A stretch of DNA of 64,000 bases. It comes from Bradyrhizobium sp. SZCCT0231. GTDB lineage: Bacteria > Pseudomonadota > Alphaproteobacteria > Rhizobiales > Xanthobacteraceae. Where the stretch lies: the NCBI RefSeq assembly GCF_018130245.1, contig NZ_JAFCKP010000008.1:221933-285932 (forward strand). Reading direction: 5' to 3'. The notes under the pieces are model-generated. The model was not told the origin of the DNA and did not search any database. It saw nothing but the letters and a program-made list of their open reading frames with translations. Made by a program: the position numbers and the translations under genes. Of this stretch, positions 57,580 to 64,000 are shown one piece after another; position 1 is the stretch's first letter, and each line of letters begins with the position of its first letter.

Positions 57580-59316
57580 ATGCCGATTTTCAATCAGTCG
57601 ATCCGGCGCAAGATCGTCGGCATCGCTCTCGGATTGATCGTCCTGATGCTGGTCACCTCGATCCTGTCGATGGTGATGTCGAGCCAGGTCGGCGTCCTGC
57701 TCGACGAGCTCACCAACCGTTACATCCCGGCCTATAGCCATCTGGCGCGTGCCAACATTCGCTCGCTGGAGCGCGGGCTGGCGTTGCGGCGCATGGTCAT
57801 GACCAAGATGGAGGCGCCGTCGGACGAGGAGGCCTATGCGGCGCGCCTTCGCGACTTCGAGGCCTCGGACCGCAAGATCGAGGAGGAGGCGGAGGCCGCG
57901 CGCAAGCTGATCAACGCGATCATCGACGACCCCAGGACGTATTCCGACAATGCCGCGCTGGGACGGATCGATATCCGCATCGAGACTGCCGTCACCGAGC
58001 TGCGCCGCGATCTGACCGAGGACCATGCCAAGCTCCTCAAGCAGGTCGACGCCAGGCAAATGGCCGAGGCCCGCGGCACGCTGGAACACATCGACGTGCT
58101 GCGCGACCAGTTCAACCGGAAGGTCGATGCGATCCGCGGTGACATGCTGACCCAGGTCTTCTTCTCGACGTCGCAGGTCATCAGCCGCCAGCATCAGGCG
58201 ATCATCATCTCGGGCATCGTGACTTTGCTGGCGGCGATCGTCGGGTTTGTCTTTGCACTGCTGGTGAGTAGCGGCATCACGCGCCCGGTACGGCTGCTGC
58301 TGGCCGGCGCCCGCGAGGTCGAGGCGGGCCGGTTCGACAAGCCCATCACCGTCTCCACGCACGACGAGATCGGCGAGCTTGCCGCGGCCTTCAACCGCAT
58401 GATCGAGCAGTTGCGCCACAACGAACGTATCCGCGAGACCTTCGGCCGCTACATCGACCCGAAGGTGGTGCAGGGCCTGATCGACCGGCCAGAGGTCGCC
58501 ATCGACGGTGAGCGCCGGGTGATGACCATCATGTTCTGCGACATGAGCGGCTTCACCTCGATGAGCGAGGGCATGACCCCGCGGGGCCTCGTCAAAGTGA
58601 TGAACCACTATTTCACCGTGATGTCCGCGCCCATCAGGAGCAATCGCGGCGTCATCGACAAATATATCGGCGACGCCATCATGGCCTATTGGGGCCCGCC
58701 CTTCATCGAGGAGGACGAGCAGGCGATGCTCGCCGGACTTGCCGCCGTCGAGATGGTTGACCAGGTGCCCGCGCTGCAGAAGCAGCTGCCGGATCTGCTC
58801 GGCATCCGCTCCATGCCGGCGCCGTGCGATCTGCGCATCGGCATTGCCACCGGCGAGGTCCTGACCGGCAGCATCGGTTCCGAGCTGATGATGAGCTTTA
58901 CCGTGATGGGCGACGCCGTGAATCTCGCCTCGCGGCTCGAGGCCGTCAACAAGGTCTACGGCACCCGCATCCTGATCTCGCAGGCGACTGCGGATGCAAT
59001 TGGATCGCACCTCGAATTGCGCGAGATCGATCGTCTGGCGGTCGCGGGTCAAAGCGCCCCGCAGGCGATCTTCGAGGTGATGGCGAGACCGGGCGCACTC
59101 ACCGATGCGCAAGCGAGCCTGCGCACGCACTATGCCGAAGGTCTCGCCGCCTATCGCGCCCGGCGCTTCGACGAGGCCCGTGCCGCCTTCAACGCGGCAC
59201 TCGAGGCGGCGCCTGGCGACGGCCCCTCGCGCGCGATGCTCGAGCGCATCACCCAGTTCGCGCCCACTCCGCCGGATGCCGATTGGGATGGCGCCTGGCG
59301 GCTGGAGCAGAAATAG
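57580..59316 (+). CDS. Membrane adenylate/guanylate cyclase with HAMP domain
   Basis: A class III nucleotidyl cyclase of 578 residues. Membrane spans at about 11-35 and 206-231 enclose a helical periplasmic sensor, followed by HAMP (about 232-285, ITRPVRLLLAGAREVEAGRF) and the cyclase domain (about 310-485) with metal-binding D321 (FCDMSGFTS) and D365 (DKYIGDAIMAYWG) and the transition-state region VMGDAVNLASRLEAVN. The C-terminus (510-565) is a TPR-like helical pair. It probably makes cAMP in response to a periplasmic cue. Confidence 0.93.
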   Translation: MPIFNQSIRRKIVGIALGLIVLMLVTSILSMVMSSQVGVLLDELTNRYIPAYSHLARANIRSLERGLALRRMVMTKMEAPSDEEAYAARLRDFEASDRKIEEEAEAARKLINAIIDDPRTYSDNAALGRIDIRIETAVTELRRDLTEDHAKLLKQVDARQMAEARGTLEHIDVLRDQFNRKVDAIRGDMLTQVFFSTSQVISRQHQAIIISGIVTLLAAIVGFVFALLVSSGITRPVRLLLAGAREVEAGRFDKPITVSTHDEIGELAAAFNRMIEQLRHNERIRETFGRYIDPKVVQGLIDRPEVAIDGERRVMTIMFCDMSGFTSMSEGMTPRGLVKVMNHYFTVMSAPIRSNRGVIDKYIGDAIMAYWGPPFIEEDEQAMLAGLAAVEMVDQVPALQKQLPDLLGIRSMPAPCDLRIGIATGEVLTGSIGSELMMSFTVMGDAVNLASRLEAVNKVYGTRILISQATADAIGSHLELREIDRLAVAGQSAPQAIFEVMARPGALTDAQASLRTHYAEGLAAYRARRFDEARAAFNAALEAAPGDGPSRAMLERITQFAPTPPDADWDGAWRLEQK

Positions 59317-59326
59317 CCGTGGCTGC

Positions 59327-59344
59327 GGTCCGGAATGCCGGACC
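59327..59344 (+). terminator. Hairpin after the cyclase
   Basis: A perfect 7-bp stem GGTCCGG / CCGGACC with loop AATG lies 10 bases past the cyclase stop. It is followed by GGAAAAAA, not a T run, so termination on this strand is uncertain. Confidence 0.35.
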
Positions 59345-59438
59345 GGAAAAAACGATGCTACTCCATAACGATGTTCGCCGTGACCTATTTCCCGGGCCTA
59401 GGTTTGTCGTCCCTGAGGCGTCTGATGGGGACACGCCG

Positions 59439-59615
59439 ATGACACATCTTGAGGACAGGCTCGAACGGTTCGAGACGCTCACCGCCGAATGCGAGCTGAT
59501 TGCCAAGCTCACCACCGACAGCACCAAGCGCGAGTTCTATCTGAGGCTCGCGGAGCAGTACCGCCAGCTGGCGGCAGATATGCGGCACGCGATCGCGACC
59601 AGGGCTGCGGCCTGA
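59439..59615 (+). CDS. Small helical hypothetical protein
   Basis: A 58-residue protein (MTHLEDRLERFETLTAECEL, then KREFYLRLAEQYRQLAADMR), largely two amphipathic helices. A GGGGAC site stands before the ATG; an ATG 84 bases upstream is in frame but weaker. Short proteins of this kind (with the stretch LAEQYRQLA) are frequent in Bradyrhizobium from memory. Function unknown. Confidence 0.6.
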   Translation: MTHLEDRLERFETLTAECELIAKLTTDSTKREFYLRLAEQYRQLAADMRHAIATRAAA

Positions 59616-59767
59616 GCCGGCCTGCAATCCGTTCTTAACGTTTGGCGCGCATCCTTGAAGCATGCGGGCGTCGCCGATCGGCGATTGCTCGTTGTGGGAA
59701 GGCCGGGGTTCGTTGCAATGCAGCGCGCCTCGCGAGTGTCACTTGTCATGCCTGACAGGGCAATCCC

Positions 59768-59980
59768 ATGCGCCTCGTTGCAGTGATCATAGTCGCGCTC
59801 ATGACGGCGGCCTGCGATCAGGAGCAGGACATCACCGGCACGACGAATTCGACCTGTCCGATGCGAAACTACAGCTACAATCCACGCGACATGAACCAGT
59901 GCGTCAACGCCTGCAAAGCGTGCGACCGCGGCACAACGGTCACCTGCACGACCTCCTGCACCCTCAAGGGGGCTCGCTGA
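59768..59980 (+). CDS. Small Cys-rich lipoprotein
   Basis: A 70-residue protein with a lipoprotein signal (MRLVAVIIVALMTAAC, lipobox TAAC with the Cys at 16). The mature part has five further cysteines (TCPMRNYS, QCVNACKACDRG, TCTTSC), so it is probably disulfide-linked in the periplasm. No family recognised. Confidence 0.65.
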   Translation: MRLVAVIIVALMTAACDQEQDITGTTNSTCPMRNYSYNPRDMNQCVNACKACDRGTTVTCTTSCTLKGAR

Positions 59981-60109
59981 GCGGAACCACCTTGCCTTGC
60001 GGGGAACCGATAGCGGCCCCGAGGTCAAAGGCTGGCGGTGCTTGGGCACCGGAACGATTCACATGGATTAATCATTGAATGAGGCGGGCAGGACGCGGAG
60101 TCCGATGGA

Positions 60110-60367
60110 ATGGGTGTGCTCGATCCCGGTCGATTTCTGGTGTCGTGCTCGCATTGCGATGCCTGGCCGATGGCCGCGAATGTGAAGCGGTCGAACTGGT
60201 CGGCGTCCCCACACGAGGTCCGCTTCGTCTGCACGCGCTGCCGCCGTGAAGAGACCGCGATCGTCTCCGCCTCCGGCGAATTGACACCTGTCAGGCGCGT
60301 CGATGTCCCGCCGCACGATGTCGCTGTCGCCTGGGCCCAGGCCCAACGTTTGCGAGGGCGGACCTGA
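60110..60367 (+). CDS. Zinc-ribbon-like hypothetical protein
   Basis: An 85-residue protein with SCSHCDAW and FVCTRCRREE, two C-x2-C knuckles 29 residues apart, fitting one zinc ribbon. There is no signal peptide. The start has no strong Shine-Dalgarno site, and it lies just before the riboswitch leader. Function unknown. Confidence 0.5.
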   Translation: MGVLDPGRFLVSCSHCDAWPMAANVKRSNWSASPHEVRFVCTRCRREETAIVSASGELTPVRRVDVPPHDVAVAWAQAQRLRGRT

Positions 60368-60486
60368 GCGGCCGGCGGCCGCTCACATGGACCGGCATTG
60401 GCCGGTACGTCGGTGCCAGCTCGCGGCGGTGACAACGGTCGCCGGTCGATTGACTCCTGGCTCCGGCGCCTCGTAGATTGGCTGCC

Positions 60487-60671
60487 GACGGTTCTCCTTT
60501 CGGAGATCAAAAGGGAACGTGGTGCGAGATTTCCCAACGCGGGGATCTTCTCAATGCCATGGCTGCCCCCGCAACTGTAAGCGGCGAATCTCTCGTCCTG
60601 TGCCACTGGGAATCTCGGTCCTGGGAAGGCGACGCAGAGGTAACGACCCGCGAGCCAGGAGACCTGCCGTC
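60487..60671 (+). promoter_or_regulatory. Cobalamin (B12) riboswitch
   Basis: The conserved B12-box and core are clear: AAAAGGGAAC, GCTGCCCCCGCAACTGTAAG, GCCACTGGGAA, GGGAAGGCG and CGAGCCAGGAGACCTGCC, in the right order. The outer stem pairs GACGG (60487-60491) with CCGTC (60667-60671). A hairpin CGGAGC / GCTCCG at 60725-60744 may be the expression platform, about 55 bases before the receptor start. It should repress the receptor when adenosylcobalamin is plentiful. Confidence 0.93.
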
Positions 60672-60799
60672 AGCCGTGGTCACACGCGAAGATGTCGGTC
60701 GGGGAGTACAGACATTAGCTTCACCGGAGCAATCGATCGCTCCGCCGTAAAGCCTCGTTCGCTGTGACGTGCCACTGACGTCATGCCGAGGTTAGAATT

Positions 60800-63028
60800 G
60801 TGTCCCGTTTTGTCATTGCCGCCAGGCGCTGCTGCGCCGGTATCGTTGCGGCCGTCTCATTCCATTCGCTCGATCTTTCCGTTACCCACGCACAGCAGGC
60901 TGTCGCCGAGCAACTGCCGCCGGTCGAAGTGACCAGGCCCGACGATCAGAACCGTACGCGTGCCAGGGCGACCGGCGATGGCGATGCGGGAAGGCGCCGG
61001 GCGACGCCGAACGGGACGTTGAGCGGGACCGGCTCGTCAGGCTCCGGCCGCGAGGTGGTCGCCGACAATGGCGGCATCGTCGGCGCGGCCACGACCGTCA
61101 TCACGGCCGCGGACATCGCGCATGCGCCCTCGCAGACGCTGGCCGAGATCATCGCGGGCCAAGTCCCGGGCGCCCAGATCACGACGTTCTATGGCGGCCA
61201 GATCGGTGCCAAGACCAATGTCGACCTGCGCGGCTTCGGCGCGTTCGCCACTGCCAACACCTTGGTGCTGGTCAACGGACGACGGCTGAACGACATCGAT
61301 ATGGCGCAGGTGGATCTGTCCACCATTCCGCTTAATTCGATCGAACGTATCGAGGTCACAAGCGGCAATTCCGGTGCAGTGCTCTATGGAGACAACGCGG
61401 TCGGCGGCGTGATCAACATCGTCACCAGGAACGGTGTCGGCGGCCCGCCCGCAACAGCGCGCATCGAGGCCGGTTTCGGCTCGTTCGACACCAGGCTGGG
61501 CAACGTCTCGACCTCGCTCAATTCCGGTCCATGGTCGACCTCGTTCTACGGCAATGCCGTCAGGACCGATGGCTATCGCGACAACAATCGCTACGCCCAG
61601 GAGAACGGCGTCGGCAATCTGAACTACACGACGCCGGGCCTGACTGCTTTCCTGACCGTCACCGGTGACGATCAGGAGCTGCGACTGCCCGGCGGCCGCA
61701 CGATCGATCCGTCGATCGGCCTCGACGAGCTCGCGACCAACCGGCGAGGGACCAGCACGCCTTTCAACTACGCCAACCAGCAGGGCTTCAGCGCGACGGC
61801 GGGCTTCACCAAGACCCTGGTCAACGGCGTCGATCTCATCGTCGACGGCGGCCTGCGCGACAAGAGGCAGCAGAGCGCGTTCTTCTCGAGCCCGACGCCG
61901 GTCCCGGCTTTCTTCACGTCGACCTATGTCGACGCCGATCTGACGACATGGTCGATCACGCCGCGCCTCAGCGTGAAGAGCCTTCTGCTCGGGATGCCCT
62001 CGCAGCTCTTGACCGGCGTCGACTATTACGATGCGAATTTTCGGCAGAACCGCGGCGCCGGCCAGGGCCTCGCTCCCTGGCACAATTACGGCCTCGGGCA
62101 GCGGACGGTGGCGGGCTATGTCCAGCACACGCTGGGCCTCGCGCCGACGACCGACATCTCCTACGGCGCACGGTTGCAGAACATCAATCTGTCGGCACGT
62201 GACAATTTTGATCCGACGGCTCCATTCAATGCCGACATCGGCGCGCTGCCGCTGAGGAGCGATGAGACCCAATATGCGCTGCACCTCGGTGCCGAGCATC
62301 GCCTCAGTGACACCGTCGCGCTGTTCGGCCGGGCTGCGCGCGCCTTCCGCACGCCTGACGTCGACGAGCGGGTGTCGTCAGGCCCATCATTCGACCCGTT
62401 GTTCAATCCGCTTCCGCAGACGTTCCAGCTCAAGACCCAGACCTCGCAGGACATCGAGGGCGGGCTGCGCATCAGAGGAGGCGGACTGCAGATGCAGAGC
62501 AGTCTCTATCTGATGGACCTCGCCAACGAGATCCATTTCAATCCGATCCTGTTCTACAACACCAATCTCGATCCGACCCGCCGTTACGGCTCGGAGACCA
62601 GTGTCTCCTATCGCATCAACGATGCACTGCTGGTGCGTTCCGGCGTGGCCTATACGCGGGCTGTCGTCCGCGAAGGCATCTGGGCAGGCAACGACGTGCC
62701 GCTGGTGTCGCGCTACACCGCGAGTGCGGGCCTCACCTGGAACATCTGGCAGAACTATCTGGTGCTTGATGCCACCGCGCGCTTCTGGAGCGAGCGTCGC
62801 ATGGACAACGACCAGGCCGGAACCCAGAGGCCTATCCCTGCGAATGGCACGATCGACGTCAAGCTCAGCGGTCAATATGAGCGGTACTTCTGGTCGTTCA
62901 GCGTCAACAATCTGCTGAACGCGCTCTACTACGACTACGCCATCGCAAGCACCTTCACCGACGGACGCTTCAGCGCCTATCCGCTGCCCGGTCGCACCTA
63001 TCTGCTCAAGGCCGGCGCCAAATTCTGA
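60800..63028 (+). CDS. TonB-dependent outer-membrane receptor, cobalamin-regulated
   Basis: A 742-residue TonB-dependent receptor. After a signal peptide (about 1-32) comes the TonB-box-like EQLPPVEVTRP, a linker, the plug domain (about 90-215, LAEIIAGQVPGAQITTFYGGQIGAKTNVDLRGFG) and a beta-barrel ending in Phe (KAGAKF). GTG start with GAGG 8 bases upstream. The riboswitch directly upstream implies uptake of cobalamin or a related corrinoid, in the manner of BtuB, although it diverges from E. coli BtuB. Confidence 0.92.
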   Translation: MSRFVIAARRCCAGIVAAVSFHSLDLSVTHAQQAVAEQLPPVEVTRPDDQNRTRARATGDGDAGRRRATPNGTLSGTGSSGSGREVVADNGGIVGAATTVITAADIAHAPSQTLAEIIAGQVPGAQITTFYGGQIGAKTNVDLRGFGAFATANTLVLVNGRRLNDIDMAQVDLSTIPLNSIERIEVTSGNSGAVLYGDNAVGGVINIVTRNGVGGPPATARIEAGFGSFDTRLGNVSTSLNSGPWSTSFYGNAVRTDGYRDNNRYAQENGVGNLNYTTPGLTAFLTVTGDDQELRLPGGRTIDPSIGLDELATNRRGTSTPFNYANQQGFSATAGFTKTLVNGVDLIVDGGLRDKRQQSAFFSSPTPVPAFFTSTYVDADLTTWSITPRLSVKSLLLGMPSQLLTGVDYYDANFRQNRGAGQGLAPWHNYGLGQRTVAGYVQHTLGLAPTTDISYGARLQNINLSARDNFDPTAPFNADIGALPLRSDETQYALHLGAEHRLSDTVALFGRAARAFRTPDVDERVSSGPSFDPLFNPLPQTFQLKTQTSQDIEGGLRIRGGGLQMQSSLYLMDLANEIHFNPILFYNTNLDPTRRYGSETSVSYRINDALLVRSGVAYTRAVVREGIWAGNDVPLVSRYTASAGLTWNIWQNYLVLDATARFWSERRMDNDQAGTQRPIPANGTIDVKLSGQYERYFWSFSVNNLLNALYYDYAIASTFTDGRFSAYPLPGRTYLLKAGAKF

Positions 63029-63101
63029 TCCAGGCTTTGACGTCAACAGGGCTGTCACTCGTCCCCAAATGAACTAGAATTCGAAAAGAAGGAGATCACC
63101 T

Positions 63102-63683
63102 ATGGCTCTCAGCATCCTGCCGTCTCGTGCCGACGGTTTCCGGCTTCATCCGGTGGCGCCGCGCCTTGCACCGATGTTCTGCTTTGTGCTGTTGACGGTG
63201 TCATGCGCGCTCGCAAGTCTTGCGTTCGCCTGTGCGACGCCGTTCGCGGCCTTCGCCGTCGTCGCGGCCGCGATGCTGCCGCTGCGGCCTGCGCTGCTCG
63301 TCGTCACCGGGGCCTGGTTCGTGAACCAGACCATTGGCTTCGGCGTGCTGCATTATCCCATCGACGGCAGCACCATCGCCTGGGGCTTTGTGATCGGCGC
63401 GGCCGCGTTGCTGTCCACCGCGGCAGCGTCCGCCGTGCTTCGCACGCTGCCGCAGGGCCGCACGCCACTGATGCTCGCGGTCACGCTCATCGCCGCCTAC
63501 GCGGCCTATGAGATCGCGCTGCTGGCTGCAACGCCGTTCCTCGGCGGCGAGGGCGCCTTCACCGCCGCCGTCGTCACGCGCATCGGGCTGACCAGCGCCG
63601 CCTGGCTCGCCGGCCTCGTCGCCGCCTGCGAGATCGTCCGCCTGGTCGATACGTTCGGCCGTAGAATCGCGATGTCGGCCTGA
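63102..63683 (+). CDS. Small polytopic membrane protein
   Basis: A 193-residue protein with five or six hydrophobic segments from about residue 25 to 180 (AWFVNQTIGFGVLHYPIDGS lies in the central loop). AAGGAGATCACCT makes an excellent ribosome binding site. It follows the receptor by 73 bp with no clear terminator between them, so it is likely under the same riboswitch. It may be a membrane component of corrinoid or cobalt handling; no family is recognised. Confidence 0.75.
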   Translation: MALSILPSRADGFRLHPVAPRLAPMFCFVLLTVSCALASLAFACATPFAAFAVVAAAMLPLRPALLVVTGAWFVNQTIGFGVLHYPIDGSTIAWGFVIGAAALLSTAAASAVLRTLPQGRTPLMLAVTLIAAYAAYEIALLAATPFLGGEGAFTAAVVTRIGLTSAAWLAGLVAACEIVRLVDTFGRRIAMSA

Positions 63684-63703
63684 GCGGCTCTCTTCGTAGT
63701 CTC

Positions 63704-63793
63704 GTAGCCCGGATGGAGCGCCAGCGTAATCCGGGGCTGCTCGCCCGGCATCTCGCACCGTCCCGGATTACGCTGGCGCTCCATCCGGGCTAC
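63704..63793. repeat. Long inverted repeat (32-bp arms)
   Basis: Two perfect 32-bp arms, the first beginning GTAGCCCGGATGGAGCGCCA and the last ending TGGCGCTCCATCCGGGCTAC, enclose 26 bases. This type of hairpin is a frequent Bradyrhizobium intergenic repeat; it may also terminate the upstream gene. A related fragment (CCCGGATGGAGCGC) is at about 36889-36902. Confidence 0.8.
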
Positions 63794-64000
63794 AGGTCTC
63801 GCCCTGTGTCGCCCGCTGTCAAGCCACCTGCGCGAAAATATTCCGCTTTACCGAAATTCGGATTTGCCGTATGAATCGCCCATCCCGGCTCATTCTTGAG
63901 GGGCGATCGTGTGGTCGTCATGTTCGCGAGCTGGGCTTGCGGTGGACGCAGCAGCGTCGGGCGCGACAAGCCAAGGGCAGGGCGGATTGCTCTCCGTGAG
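63794..64000. other. Unassigned stretch at the window end
   Basis: No convincing gene. The part from about 63890 (GGCTCATTCTTGAGGGGCGATCGTG) to the end reads like a repeated family I associate with Bradyrhizobium intergenic DNA, but I cannot confirm it within this window. Confidence 0.3.

Overview
The window is chromosomal DNA of a high-GC alphaproteobacterium, very probably Bradyrhizobium or a close relative. The evidence is the gene order trpD-trpC-moaC, ppiD-tpiA-secG-pyrG and kdsA-eno-ftsB-pdhABC-lpdA, an alphaproteobacterial SOS box (GTTC-N7-GTTC) in front of lexA, a lipoyl-bearing pyruvate dehydrogenase E1 beta, and several palindromic intergenic repeats of the type common in that genus. 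No tRNA, rRNA, CRISPR array, transposase or integrase was seen. Genus assignment is inference from remembered gene order, not from a search.

Layout. 1-3.0 kb: lexA and moeA on the minus strand with small proteins around them. 3.2-7.0 kb: a YihX-like HAD phosphatase, an FMN-dependent alpha-hydroxy-acid dehydrogenase, an S41 C-terminal processing protease and a His-rich secreted peptide. 7.4-14.6 kb: an OpgC-type membrane protein, then a plus-strand run coding for a Met-rich Spy/CpxP-like protein, a membrane-anchored flavin reductase/ferredoxin fusion, a two-heme b-type cytochrome, a heptaheme c-type cytochrome, a His/Cys-containing secreted protein and an ECF sigma factor with a C-terminal cysteine cluster. 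14.6-22 kb: a GGDEF-EAL sensor, moaC, trpC, trpD and ppiD. 22-25 kb: tpiA, secG and pyrG. 25-28 kb: a phospholipid-methyltransferase-like protein and a two-component system. 28-38 kb: kdsA, an MFS transporter, a glutaminase-STAS-cNMP fusion, queF, a beta-propeller protein, eno, a quinone-oxidoreductase-like enzyme, an FMN reductase and ftsB. 38-41 kb: an AcoR-like regulator and an aldehyde dehydrogenase. 41.4-47.6 kb: the pyruvate dehydrogenase operon, with a DUF5076 protein and a deaminase between pdhB and pdhC. 47.7-55 kb: a threonine synthase paralogue, a Bug-type binding protein, a FixJ/NodW-like two-component system and a set of coupled Cys-rich microproteins. 55-60.4 kb: a soluble lytic transglycosylase, a HAMP-adenylate cyclase and three small proteins. 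60.4-64 kb: a cobalamin riboswitch, a TonB-dependent receptor and a small membrane protein, ending in an unassigned stretch.

The most interesting region is 8.87-14.62 kb. Its products make a plausible transmembrane electron route: cytoplasmic NAD(P)H to FAD to a 2Fe-2S centre, then two b hemes in the membrane, then seven c hemes in the periplasm. Met-rich and His/Cys-rich periplasmic proteins are coded alongside, together with a sigma factor whose cysteine tail resembles metal-sensing CorE-type factors. I read this as a candidate metal-responsive (copper or iron) reductase system. The parts are visible in sequence; the function is inference.
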